A DNA stretch of 64,000 nt. Source: Viscum album. Its lineage: Eukaryota > Streptophyta > Magnoliopsida > Santalales > Viscaceae. Below, in pieces: positions 15,500-28,087 of the stretch. Positions within the stretch are counted from its first letter, which is position 1, and each line of letters begins with the position of its first letter. Where the stretch lies: the NCBI GenBank assembly GCA_963277665.1, contig CAUJRU010000138.1, positions 1,426,001 through 1,490,000 of the forward strand, in the 5' to 3' direction. A model generated the notes under the pieces. The model was given only the letters and a program-made list of their open reading frames with translations, was not told where the DNA came from and searched no databases. The position numbers and the translations under genes are program-made.

Positions 15500-17130
15500 T
15501 TTTTATAAAGACTTATAATTGATATATTTATAAATATTGTATTACTACAAATTATTATTATTATTATTAATTATGGTTTTAATAAATGGTAAATATCATC
15601 ATTTTTTTTCATTATTCAAACATCTAAAATTATTTAATATAAGAAATTCTTATCAATAACATTTAGTGAACATGTTTTATTTATATTAATTTTCACATCA
15701 TTTAGAAAAAAAACAGACATTTCTATTTATTTCATATATTATATATATAACACAGAATAAAATCTATATAAATAAAATTAATTTTGACTTGTTTTTTCAA
15801 TGAAATTTACATATCAATACTATATACATATATACATGCACAAAAAAACACACAAATATTCATATAATTCATAAAATTTTAAAATTATTATTAATATTTT
15901 GTAATTAACACTAATATTTTCGATTTATTATTAATATTATGTAAATAATTTTTTATATATATTTATATAAAATTATTTCTAAATTAATATAAATATAACA
16001 AAAATATTTTAAAAAATCAAACAAATATCCATATTAAAAATATATATATCTACAGATAGAAAAATATATAAATATTAATTATCTATTAATAATAGTGACT
16101 ACTTAATTAGTAATTTTTATAAATAATATAATTGTGGTTATTAATTACGTAAATAATTATAAATTTAATAATAATTTGATCATTATATATATAAATCTAT
16201 GACGATTTCAAAATTAATATAAATACATAAAATATATTCGGACTATTTTTTAAATAAGTATACTTATCAAATCAATATATATATATATGAATATTAAACC
16301 TTACATATATGTTTATAATATTTATATATACATATTTAGATTTTAATAAATATATATATATATATTACATAATTTAGAAATAAAATATAATATTAAATGT
16401 TTTTATACTAATATATATATATATATGAGATAAATATATACAAACATATATATAAGTATATATATGAAAAACATAGCACATTTTTTGATCCTTTATATAC
16501 CTATGTTTGTGTGAATATATATATATATATATATTAAACACTACAAGTTTTTTTATAACATATATATATATATATATATTCATTTATTAATATATATATA
16601 TATATATATATGTATATGTATATATTAAATGGATTACTCAAATATATATTTTGAAAAATTTAATTTTTTTTAAACATATATTTATGTATACAGAAGATTT
16701 ATTATTTACATAATTTTATATCAAAATTTTTTAATTAATAACAATGTATTATTTATATTTAATTAAACAAAAATATTTATTAATTAATATAAATATATAA
16801 AATTTATTTGTGAAATTTTTTTAACAGATCTACATATCATGTTTATATATACATATATACAAATATAAAAGCAGACACATATATATAAATCAAATCCCAT
16901 AAAAATACTTTTAAAATCATATATATATATATATATATAAATGAATAAAAATATCAAAATTAAATAAACACATCTTAATATATATATATATATATTCTGA
17001 AAAAGATATAAATTAACATGTTACATGAACATAAAAATACATAAAAATACAAATATAAATAAAAAACATATATAAATATCAAAAATAATAATTTAATATA
17101 ATTCATAAAAAATGAATTAAAAAATATTTT
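15500..17130. repeat. Almost pure A/T low-complexity block with (TA)n tracts
   Basis: About 1.6 kb is nearly free of G and C and contains several uninterrupted (TA)n runs, for example near 16515-16534, 16560-16579, 16591-16611 and 16919-16939, plus a short ATT run near 15550. Such tracts grow by slippage and can form cruciforms. The block lies where a 5' LTR of the minus-strand gypsy element would be expected, but it does not align by eye to the proposed 3' LTR at 6765-9839. Confidence 0.75.
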
Positions 17131-17879
17131 ATTAACTAGATTAAAATCAACATAGAGTTTAATAAAATTCTATAAATCCTAAACATCAAATAAAGAATGA
17201 ATATAAGATAAATTTCATAAAATAGGTTTTAACAAAACCAATATATTTGACATTGAACCCAAAATATGAAAAAAGTGAACCTGATTAAAATACAAATAGA
17301 AAGTAATACAATTTCATCTACCATAGATATCAAATAAATCATGAAAATATTATAACATTCTAATCCTAGTGACCAAAATAATATATTTTACATTGATCAC
17401 CAATATGCTACAATTCAATAGAGAATGTTTGAGGAGTATGTAACTTGATGATCTGAGCCAAAATTTGTAAAAACATGAAGAATAGAGTCACACACAATAG
17501 GGGAAATTTGGTCAGCCATAGGGTTTGTGGTTTTTCTACATGGGAGTTAGGAGAAAGAGAAATAAGAATGAAAAAAGAATTGCACATCCATTAAAATATG
17601 ATGTTTTTTAGAGAAATTATATTTTCAATGGAATACATACCAACCCGAAATAGTTTTTTCCAATTGTATTTGCGACAAAAAATAATTTCCTTAAAAAATA
17701 ATCCAGGGATTAGGGTCATTTGGGATAGATAAAAAATATATCACAAACGAATGTTGTGTTGAAATTTGGTGTTGTTATGTGGGAATGCATGTCAACATCA
17801 TTTGTGTTAGATTATTCATCACATCATAATAAACCATTATTTTGGATGGAAAAAATAAATTGTCAAAAATAGTAATAGA

Positions 17880-18010
17880 TAATTAACTATTTTTGGTGGG
17901 TTATTTTTGCTCTCCGAATTGACCCATTAAAAATGGTCGAAATTATAGTAGTGACACTAGTAGTGGTTCACACAACTTCTAACTTGTTTCCCATAATATG
18001 TGATATTTTT
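17880..18010 (+). repeat. Possible terminus of a CACTA-type DNA transposon
   Basis: The sequence reads ...AAATGGTCGAAATTATAGTAGTG followed shortly by another TAGTAG string. Ends in ..TAGTG matching CACTA.. at the opposite terminus are typical of CACTA (En/Spm) elements. No opposite terminus, target duplication or transposase was found, so this is weak. Confidence 0.2.
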
Positions 18011-18019
18011 TCCTCCTCA

Positions 18020-21000
18020 TAATCCTCATATCCATAGAATGGGTACTAAACTATGTTTTCATTTAGAATATATAGCATATAGTTAGGAATTTTAAAGAAC
18101 CTATAATGTGAATCCCTCATTCTCCCATGCCACAGTTTCCTCTCAATCCACACAAATCTCAAATAGGTATTTCATATCATGGTTAATCATTTCCCATTAA
18201 ATAAATCAATCAAATTTTCTAACATGCCAAATTTTTTAAATAGAATATAATAAAAATAACATCATTTTCGAATTCTTTATTCTAAAATTAGCTTTGGGTG
18301 AATTTTTTGGATTTTTCAGAAACTCTTTATCTTATCTGAATATTTAAAAATAATTAATATCAGTTAAAAATTTATTATTCATATAATTTATATATATATA
18401 TAAATTATATGTTAATGTTTTTTAAATTGGAATTAGATTAACCTCACATTAAATAATCTAATATAGGACATTGAAAATCAATTGACATTTTAATTTGAAA
18501 TCAAAACATTATAAAATTTTAGAAAACTCTTTAAAATCCCACTTTCACATAACTTCTACAAGATGAATATTAAATAAGTTTATTAATCATATATAATTAG
18601 AATTTAGAAAAATTAATTCCATATTTTTAATGACTATAATTTATAATACATATCATTGTAGACTTACTTTTGATGTAAAATATTTTTGAATCAGAATAAG
18701 ATAAATTACAGTGGCTAAGAGAAAAATAGGCATAACAATATTATAAAACATATTTTTAAAGCCGAAAATTACATAAAAAATTTTCTTTCTAACATGGAAT
18801 GTGTATATCAAGATCCTATCATACCATTTAATTGATTGTGGATGATATATGAGTGACATTTCATAGCAAAATGCAAGTTGAATTCCTTTATCATAAATTT
18901 ATATGAATTCTATCCTCATCCACTATAAAATAAAACTCATAAATCCCAATGATTAACATATATAAATACCATTCTATTATAAACAATATTCCTAAATATA
19001 ATTCTAATATAACTAACTTCATCCTAGTTTCCTCTGTTTTGTCATATATCCATCCAAGGAATTCATGCGGTGCAATCTAAAAGAAGTTATACAAATAAGA
19101 GGTAACAACCATCCTCAAGATTCGTGGTTTAGTTTTCATTATCCAACTGATTAAATATTATTATTACATGATTATTTAAATACATAAATATCATAAATTT
19201 TTTAATATGTTTTTATTCTATGTGATCTACCCACACTTAAATACAATTCCATATAATGGGTAATGAACTTACCATTCTTGGGTATGAAGAACTACCTCAT
19301 CTCTAAACGATGTTGTTTAATTTTCCATTACCACCGATCATGGTGAGGAATTATGATGGAAAATATTTTTTATTAGATATATATTATGTTTTTCATATAT
19401 GTAATTTTTTAATTATTATATTAAACATAATGTCATGCCTTCCATTTCATGTAAATAATTTGTTTTGGGATATCAAGACGACCACCTCTTGAAAGAGATT
19501 TGATTCATACAAACACTACATAAAATGAATTACAGATGGTTATAGATGCAATATATGGTATAAAGTTAATATTAATGTTACCATAATTTTTATTATATAT
19601 TATATTTATATATTATTTAATTTCTTTCTTTCAATATGATTATTAAACAGAAATAGCGTTCATGCATATGTGAGGCCTATTATCCCTATTAATTGTGTAT
19701 TCTATATCATATTTATGTCTTAATAAATTATTATAAATACATATATACAAAATATAAATGATATTAATATAATGTATTACATTCTGGAAAGCATTATATA
19801 TGTATGAGGAAAAAATACATAATAAATTATGACACATGCAAAAAAATGTAGATATTACCTGAAACATAATCTTATCTTGGAAGTTTTAATAAGTGGGTAA
19901 TATAAATCCATATATGATGTTAGATATATAATAATATTCTATTTTATTTGAGTAATAAACATATATTTATTATTAATGTGTTTTAATGAGTACAACACAT
20001 GTCAAGACATAACGTAAGTGGATTTATTGTCCCACTAATATTTTTATGACATTTACACCGTAATCAACACTTGTTTCTTTCGTGTGGTGTATATTATGCA
20101 CAAGAATATAATCTATGGATGTTATCCATAAAATTATGGTTATTTAAATTTCAATATCTTGATATCTCAGTCTTGGTGATTATGTTTCTAGTGCTACAAA
20201 ATTAATGAAGCAGTTTTTTCTTAATCTTCAATCATTGAGACACATGCCATGAATTTCAAAACTCATGATTTCACAAATCATTTCTAAAATATTTTCAAAA
20301 CTACATTCAATTTTTTTCATAGATTTTATTAATGATGTTATTTTAATCTATATTTTATAGAAAATGTAATTTTTAAATGTTTAATGTTTTCCATGATTTC
20401 TTAATATGTATTCAAAGAAATTACGAATTAAAATGGGTTTTAAAAATTTTTTTATCTAAAAAGAATGTTTCCCTGAATAAAAGATATTTTAGTCGAGATG
20501 TTTTTTGATAATATAATCTCTAATTGTTTTCTACATTATATAACATCAATTGGTGTTAATCATTCCCCAATAGGGAACTGATACTATATGTGTATTCAAA
20601 TTATTTCATAGAGTGGTTTATGTTTTGATTGAATGATTTTTAGGAAACTCATTTAACATTCATGGGTTATATTATTATTAAACCTATTTCTTTTAACGGT
20701 TTATGATTTGAATAATATATTTTGAAACTTGAGTGTTTTTTCCCATTTTAATATTTGATTCCATTTTTATAACACCCATTTCATTTCATGCGTTATAATA
20801 TGATTGTTTATTATTTTGTAGAGTATGCATGTATGATTTAATAATGATATTGGTGATGCCGATATCCCTATCAAATGCATTAGATAAATATTTATATCTC
20901 ATGAGAAAATAATGGGATTCAATTTAACAGTCTTTATTCAATATGGTGATATGTGGAATTCATATCCATTCTGGAAAGATGGCAAAACATAATACAGTAT

Positions 21001-22440
21001 GATAAGATGTGGAATCCAAATCCCTTACAAGAAGGTAACTACAATTGGGGGTGGTGGTGTGTCTCATCTTTTAGGTGTTATCCCCATGAAGATCCCTATT
21101 ATGTTTTGGAAATGTGTCTTGACATATAGAGAATTATATTACATGTTTATGCATTTACCACAATTCAATGTCTTATTCATTGGTTATGATTTCATGGCAT
21201 ACGATCTTGGTTCACTTGTGATATCTATTTCCCAAAATAAAATTAATTATTATATAGGTCATGTTTATGATATTTTTTATGTAGGGTATGATCTTCATAT
21301 ATCATGGTCATGTTCTCATACCCATATTCAATGGTTTCTTCTTAGAAATCACATTTTTACCTTGACATTACTTATGAGATTACACCTTTTTATTTTTCCA
21401 TTCCCTGGGTTGTAATGATATATATTATGTAATATATGTCAAAGAAGGAAGATAGTTAGAATGAACATAATGAGAGATATTTTAGATCAATTTTATATAG
21501 ATGTTTATATTTCTCTATTTCTAAAAGAACTATACTTATACATTATTTGTGCATCTGTTTGTGTAATGTATTATGTATTCCATAAAAATTTATGTAATGA
21601 TTATTTATAAAAATTGAGAGACTCTATCATTGGTATCAAGGAACATTTTTAGAAATCATTTGGATAATATGAGGATAAAACCATAGTTATAACTATAAAT
21701 ATCTATCTAAGGAAATGTGTATGGATAAAAAAAGTGTAGAATAATGTCATGGGATTTTGGAAAATGAATGATAGAGTGGATTCCTAGAAATAAAATTTTT
21801 TAATGATACTAAAGTGTAACTGATTCAATCATAGATGTACCTAGGTGTAATAAATCTATTGATATGTGTTAGTCTTAACTCAGGAATAACCTCCAAAATG
21901 ACAATGGGCATTATTGTGCACTAATTTTGGCAGTCATGGGGGGTATTACTCGGAAAATCACAAACTATTCATCAGCCATCATATAGGATTTTAAAAAAAT
22001 ATTCCTATGAATATCCTAGGATAAACAAGGGAGAAATATATTTTGTATGGAACCATGATTTTAAATTCAATAAGTGTTTTTCATGATTATTTCATTCCAC
22101 AATATGATTAATGTTTCTTACTCTATGATTTTTAGTTTTTGTAAATGGTTGGAACATGAAGGACCACGTTAATGGTAAAATTGATGTAAAATGAAATTAT
22201 TATTCTCATAATAATCATAATGCTATGGGTGATGGAATTAAATACCTCATTGATATCCTCGCACAGCTTTCTCACGATATAAATCATGTTGAGATTCCAA
22301 ATGAGTAGAGGAGGGAACAACAATATGATGATTCCTTCACAAGGAAATATCCACCTTCTTTTAAAAGGACATAGGTTTTAATTTTTTTTGAATAATTTGT
22401 TAATTCCAATGAAATAGATTCTTCATTATGTAGTGTTTAG
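18020..22440. other. AT-rich stretch without supported genes
   Basis: No retroelement motif, RNA gene or tandem array is recognisable. The longest open frame (20999-21415, plus, 138 codons) has no known motif and no neighbouring signals, so I do not call it a gene. The region may include the upstream part of the gag-bearing element that becomes recognisable near 22500. Confidence 0.45.
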
Positions 22441-23340
22441 AAAATGGGAATATCAATTTAGAAGATTATTTGTTTGAATGGGAAGAAGTCTAGTAGTGGA
22501 ATCTAATAAAAAATACATGGAAGAAGGATGAAATTGAATCCATTTATTCGGATGAGTTAATGAAATTATTCTTCACTAAGTAATTTACATATTTTATTAA
22601 TTCAATGATTGAAAATTATTTCCATCTATTAAAGTGAAAGGATGATTAGTATGTTAGTACCTATAAGGATAATTTGAAAAGGCTTACAAGGAAGGATTGT
22701 AGAATTTTCATCCAATTTGAATGCAACTTTGATAGTTTATTCAGTCGAATGATTCCAAGTATGAGAAGGGTATTGTACATAAGAAACATTTGTAGATATG
22801 AATACAATATTTTTTATGCAATAAAAGATGATATAGAGGTTGAAGATAGATATCAATATCACTGTTTTAACAAGAAAATCATTATGATGTTCAAAAGAAA
22901 ATAAAAAATACCATTATGAGAATAGGATGATTCTTAGTTTTTTCAACGCCTATGGAATGATTAATAGAGTAAATTGACTTATTGTACCTTATAAATGTTT
23001 TAAATGGGGGTATGGAAGAACATCATGATTTTTTTGCACTAATGGGAAGAATATGGCCAATGATGTAAATTGTGGTAAATCTATACATAATTCACCTCTT
23101 ACACATAAATTCATCAAGAGTAAGTATGATGTGACTTATGATAATTAATTCTCAATCCCATGGGTTGGTGAAGGTAATCTCCATAGAAAACATATTAAAC
23201 CAAGGTATAATGTTAAATCTCAAGAAATTTCTATTAATGAGGAGTGGTATGATAACAATATGGTGAAAGGTACACATACCATCCACTCTAGTACAATTAA
23301 TGACTTATTTGATTTGAGATCAATCCACTCATTAATATAA
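22440..23340 (+). pseudogene. Ty3/gypsy gag relic
   Basis: Translated across frames and stops, 22540-22760 resembles the retrotransposon Gag core. One block, ELMKLFFTK, corresponds to the family W..F...F...YFP segment. A second, YVSTYKDNLKRLTR, corresponds to the conserved V..Y...F..L.R segment about 40 residues further on. A possible zinc-knuckle relic follows near 23065-23100 (NCGKSIHNSPL), with one Cys and His in register and the other Cys positions lost. The open frame 22674-22904 covers the middle of the domain. No protease or RT was recognised downstream before the next element begins at 25438. It is non-functional. The family assignment is moderately secure because two Gag blocks occur in order with proper spacing. 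Confidence 0.5.
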
Positions 23341-25432
23341 AATGATTTTGAAAAGGTCATCAAGATTCCACCAATAAAATTTTAGTTATTGAATTAATAG
23401 TGAAGTCCACATAATATTGTGATGATTTGATCACATAACTGGTATTCCTATTGGATTAACTTTTGTTGGAATTTACATTCTAAAAATATTATCATTCATC
23501 CCCAGTTAAATTTTTTATATTAAAAATTGATTGGATTTTTCATGATAAACACTAGATCAATTTTCAAGGAATTTAATTTACAATTTATATTTCAAACAAA
23601 CATATGATCATATTTTAATATGGGGATAAGTCTGAACATCCTATTTAGACCACATATATTATATAAGTCATAATTATGCTTCAAAATGCTTAAATATCTA
23701 AAATGGTTGTGGAGAAAATTGTCATCATTAATTTTCTTCTCTTATCCGAATTTGTGGTTCTATTACATAAAGAAATTTAAATTCCTAGACAAAAAAATGA
23801 AGTTGTGTACTCAAAATGACTCATACATGGTTCCAAACCAATTTGAAAGACTCTCTGTTGAATAATACTAATTGAGATTTGAGATTTAAAGAAGAAACTC
23901 AATGAAATCATTTATAAGAGATTCATTCATACATGTGGGTATACTTTTTGTAAAACTATCATTATTTTTAAAAATAGAGGTGGATCGTGGATACACGTAA
24001 TTTTCTATTGGGATGTGGACATTATCTTGATAATGAACATATCACTTTAACCCCATATTGATAAATTTATTGATAAATTGCATGGGGAAAAATTATTTTC
24101 CATGATTTAACCTTTTTTGGGATATTCGAAATTATACTTATTTTAAAAAAAGGGACATGACATGTCATAGTGGAAATAAATAAAACTCATAAAATATATT
24201 ATTTCAATAACAATGCATATGATTCACTTTAAAAAAAATTAGATGATAAACCATTACATCAAATCCCCCATGATTTCTATGTCATCATAACCAACTATAA
24301 AATAAATTGTGATTTATTAGAAAAAGATTATAATTAGATCATCATGGTAATCATATCGTATATGTTTTACTTATAAAATCACAAAAACATATATATTAAA
24401 AATTAATTATTAACATAATCATCACTCCTGTAAACAGTTCTGTTTTTCATATCTTTTTTTATTTGGTAGTTTTGGTATGGTTGTTTCATTCAATTATTAT
24501 TGGACATGATTTTATGATCTCTATAATTTAGATAATGACTTGAATATAATATATTTTTTATTTTATTAGTTATCATCATTTGTGAATAGTGCACATGGGA
24601 AATTAATGGTATAACTATTTGGAGGTGAAAGTCAACACGTACCCACGAATGGTTTTAACATTTTACAAATGATTAATGGATAATATGTAATTAAATATAA
24701 AATATTTTTTCAAAAATACAGAGGTCATGAATATCATTTAAATTCATTAAATCCATTATAATCACATTCCTCGTTCTGTGGTGATGAAAAATGAATTACT
24801 ATACTGCATTGAGATGTTAGGATGTACGTACACTTGACTGATGATTTATGATTCCATAAGATATAATGGAATTGAATAATGCTTATTTCCAAAACCTAAT
24901 AAACATTAATTACATAGAATATAATAATTTTATTATATGATCATTTATTTACAATATGATAGTGATGTAGCGGATAATGTAATTTTAGATGGCTCAAATA
25001 AGATGATTACTTCATATTTGAAGACCATCCAGTGGATCTCCACATTAGGAACCCATGGATTGTCCATTAATAATACCAAAATCTATAGAATGTAGCTAAC
25101 TGAGTGACGATTTGTTTTTTGAATGAAATGTTCAAGTGATGTGAATCCATATGTGTGATGAAGAGAGCATAGGTGGTGTCATATTATAAGTGAGGGGAGG
25201 TCCTCCCTTGGATGTACAATATGTATTTAAAAAATATAAATTAAATATATATATTATTTATCAATAAATTTATATATTTCTAATATAGTATAGATATCAA
25301 TCTAAATGAACTCACATAAGATTATTTAAATATGTTTAATTAACTTTTCAACACATATCATTTTGTTTTACCCACATGTTAACCCCATTTAATGGTTACT
25401 AAGATAACAATGATTTATTATCATTAGTGGTT
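23341..25432. other. AT-rich stretch, nothing recognised
   Basis: This would be the expected place for protease and RT of the gag relic upstream, but no such motif could be read in any frame. Composition is the same as the general AT-rich background. Confidence 0.45.
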
Positions 25433-25437
25433 TGGAA
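25433..25437 (+). repeat. Left target-site duplication of the gypsy element
   Basis: TGGAA lies directly before the 5' LTR start TGTAAC. The right copy at 47272-47276 is TTGAA, one mismatch in five, as expected for an old insertion. Confidence 0.7.
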
Positions 25438-25447
25438 TGTAACAACC
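25438..25447 (+). repeat. First 10 bp of the gypsy 5' LTR
   Basis: TGTAACAACC is the outer tip of the gypsy 5' LTR, cut off from the remainder (34998 onward) by the gag-only element. Its last five bases, CAACC, became the target duplication. Confidence 0.85.
25443..25447 (+). repeat. Left target-site duplication of the gag-only element
   Basis: CAACC directly precedes the LTR start TGAAGTG and is repeated exactly at 34993-34997 after the LTR end CACTTCA. Confidence 0.95.
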
Positions 25448-25697
25448 TGAAGTGGACTGTGTTGCATTTGTTGTCAATGAGGTATGTTGTTGTCAATGAA
25501 TGAATAGATGGATGTGATGGTGTTTCAATATGTGAATGACAAAGTATGTGATGGTGATGGTGATGAATGGAGAATGTCCATGGTACTTAGAGTCATGTCA
25601 CTTAGGAGATTCACTTAGTGACATTGGAGATTATTCTTGAAACATTCTCCACATCATATCAGACGATTGTAGAACTGATCTTAATGTTTCAATACAT

Positions 25698-25818
25698 GTA
25701 TCAAGATGATACTATGTTACACCACTTGAACAATGGATGATGATGGAGCATCATCATTACAACCAACAATTGATGACCTGATCATTAAGTTCCAAGAACT
25801 TGTATCAAGAGGATACAA
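25698..25818 (+). repeat. U3 hairpins and diverged 105-bp direct duplication
   Basis: Three perfect inverted repeats lie close together: GTATC-AAGAT-GATAC (25698-25712), ATGATGATG-GAG-CATCATCAT (25737-25757) and TTGTATC-AAGAG-GATACAA (25800-25818). The first and last are equivalent parts of a direct duplication with a period of about 105 bp, TGTATCAAGANGATAC followed by ATGT(T/C)ACACC. The 3' LTR keeps the same arrangement. Confidence 0.75.
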
Positions 25819-27093
25819 TGTCACACCAATGTTTGAAGACCATACATTGTATTGACAATGCATGATGAGATGAAGATGATCCATCCAGAACTACTGAGTG
25901 GATGAAGTGGATTAAATATGTCCATGCACTATCTCCTAGTGTATGTGAATTTGGAGAATTTGATTGATCTTGATCTCTGATTAGATCAATGAAGAACATT
26001 GAAGAATATGTTTGATTAAGGTGTTCAGTTGATGATGAACCATCAAGAATTTTCCTCCTAAGTAAAGAATATATGTTGAGGAGATTTTTGGAATTCTAAT
26101 GAAGAAGAAAAGGGAATAAATGACAAAGAAGAGTTGTGCATTTGGCATTTTACAATAAGTACTTGTATACTTAGTGTTTATTCATGAAAAAATAAAGCCA
26201 CCAAGGGTTCAACCCCAAGGCACATGTAGGACTCAAGGTCGCCACGCCCAAGGGGGATCCCATGGGGCCAGCCCAAGATGAGGCCAGGGCCGTGTATAAT
26301 CTCCGGGGCCACGTGGTGATGAAGCCCGCACAGCCTGGGCGCAGGAGCGCGCCCGTGAGGAAGCATGGTGGGCGCCAGTGGCGCGCCCGAGTGGCAGGGG
26401 TGGGTGCAAGAGCGCGCCCGCAGGAGAACTCGGTGCGAGGTGGCACCGATAGGGGAGAAGATCAATTGACATGGAGCGGGGAGTGCGAGTTTGATAAACC
26501 ATGAAAAAACCTGGAGCCGTTTCGATGTGGGAGGTGGGATTTTTCCGCGGAATTGATCTTGGACGCTCATCTGATCGCGCGGTCGATCTGGACCGCTCAT
26601 CACAACCTGCACGCGATCTTCTAATCCCGGCCGTCCAAGTTCATTAAACGCCAGATCCGACGGACGAGGAGTCATACCCTACCTCGAGCTCACCCGAGGC
26701 CATCATGTGAGCCACCTTCGAACCAGGAGCCCTCCTGAAGATGAATTTCGAGTTCCCGGCCACCGTTGTTTGAGCTGAAGGATCCATTGGGTTCGTCTCG
26801 ACGTCACAAACATGATCATGCACGAAAATGGGCATGCATGCAAAGTTTGGAAGATTTCGATGAATTCTGAGGCAAACGAAGTTGCCAAGGCTTCATGTGT
26901 TCGTTTTTTGCATGGATTGGATCTTAATAAGGCCATGAAAGCATTCTAAGTCGCATGCACGTAGAGGAAAAATAAAGGAAGAAACCCGTGTGAAACAGAG
27001 AGAATAAAAATAATGATTTGGAAAATCTTGAACGCCCGAAAATCTCGGGGATTCGAGTAGTATCTCATGCGGAAGAACCGCCTCTCCCTTTCC

Positions 27094-27100
27094 TATAAAA
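27094..27100 (+). promoter_or_regulatory. TATA box of the 5' LTR
   Basis: TATAAAA sits in a GC-rich context within the 5' LTR, about 1.8 kb before the primer site. The equivalent in the 3' LTR (33198-33204) reads TATAGAA, a one-base change. Transcription start would be expected 25 to 35 bp downstream. This is assigned by motif only. Confidence 0.6.
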
Positions 27101-27183
27101 AGAGAGGCCGAAGCATCTTGGAAAGCTTGCTGAAACTTTGAGGAGTCCTGTGAGTGCTATCTGCCTCACGAAGAAAGAAGCCC

Positions 27184-27487
27184 CGCGCAACTCACTTGCG
27201 CGGCTGAGGTTCCTTTCGTGCACTCCTTGCGCTAAAGAAGATTGGAGGTTCCCTGCGCGCCTCCCTTGCGCGACATGAAGTGCCCTAACTGCCCGCACAC
27301 ATGCGCGGCAGGAGGTGTTTGCGTGCCCGTGGTGTCTTGAACCCTTGTGGCTTGCGCGCCCTGCAGTGTTGCACCTTGCACACTCGAGGGCTTGCGCGGT
27401 AGTAGCACCTGCGTGCCAGCGGCCAGTGCACCTTGCGCGGCAGTGTTGAGGATGAAGTAGACCTTTCAACCATTTCACTTGCGCGCT
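27184..27487 (+). repeat. Array of TTGCGCG motifs in the 5' LTR leader
   Basis: The core TGCGCG (or its reverse, CGCGCA) recurs at 27184, 27197, 27254, 27267, 27302, 27353, 27393, 27433 and 27480, often inside CTTGCGCGC or CTTGCGCGG. Spacing is irregular, 13 to 57 bp. Decayed forms such as TTGCGTGCC (27319) lie between them. The same motif occurs in the unrelated solo LTR at 42786-43297. Confidence 0.8.
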
Positions 27488-27589
27488 TTGAAGAAGAAGG
27501 GAAGGTCGAGGCCTTAGTTCCTTGTGTGTGTGCCAAGTGAAGAAGGCCCTACGGCTTGTGAGTGCTAAACATGAACAAAGGATGGAGAG

Positions 27590-27930
27590 GCCGAGACCAC
27601 ACCTAAAGTGTGTGCAAGTGAAGTAGGTGAAGCCTAAGTGTGTGAAAAAGAGGTCGTGGCTTGTACCTTGTGTTTTCAAAAAAGAATGTGTGTGTGCAAA
27701 AAAAACAAGAAGAGGCCATAGCATGTTGTGTGTGCAAGAGAAAGAACGAACAAAGTGTTTGTGCATACTTGAACAAAACTAGTGAAGAAGGTTGAACCTT
27801 AGTATGTGCCTAAGTGGTGTGTACACACTAAGAAGGAGAAGAAGAAGGATACTCCACACTAAAGTATAACACACATTAAGTGTGGGTAAAAAAATTGAAC
27901 AAAGTGTGTGAGTGAAGAAGCTGTGTGTGC
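27590..27930 (+). repeat. Degenerate GTGTGTGC-purine motif array
   Basis: Variants of AAGTGTGTGCAAGTGAAG recur many times, separated by purine-rich spacers, for example near 27609, 27638, 27687, 27727 and 27903. The equivalent block is present in the 3' LTR (about 33711-34035). No reading frame is implied. It forms the middle part of the leader. Confidence 0.65.
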
Positions 27931-28087
27931 TTAAGGAGTTATTACCCTTTGAGGGTTTGCTGCACCGAGAAGAGAAAAGGGGAGTGCATGCATTCATGTA
28001 TGCACGTGCACACGTGAACAAGTTGAATCTTCTTGTGTGCATTTTAAGTTGTCCAAGACCAGGATTTCTTGAAGAGTTTTGAGAAGC

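Noticed and set aside
14460..17496. 5' LTR of the minus-strand gypsy element, suggested by spacing and an ATAGG string at 17497-17501 matching 6760-6764
   Set aside because: The start sequence does not align with the proposed 3' LTR start, and the middle is an A/T block unlike 6765-9839. A 5-bp match is not enough.
20999..21415. Plus-strand frame of 138 codons
   Set aside because: The longest frame in the AT-rich left part, but it is hydrophobic and aromatic-rich without motif, homologous neighbour or start context. Likely chance or old transposon sequence.
26178..26675. Antisense frame of 165 codons and overlapping shorter frames in the CpG-rich LTR part
   Set aside because: Long frames in several phases on both strands reflect high G+C with few stops. 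In the 3' LTR the counterpart is broken into different lengths. No domain recognised.
27065..27766. Antisense open frame of 233 codons in the 5' LTR, with a 223-codon counterpart at 33169-33840
   Set aside because: Both lie across the GC-rich motif arrays, and the translation is a low-complexity Cys/Arg/Ala/His pattern imposed by the TTGCGCG and GTGTGTGC repeats. The two copies are recent duplicates by the LTR mechanism, so both being open is weak evidence for coding. No known domain.
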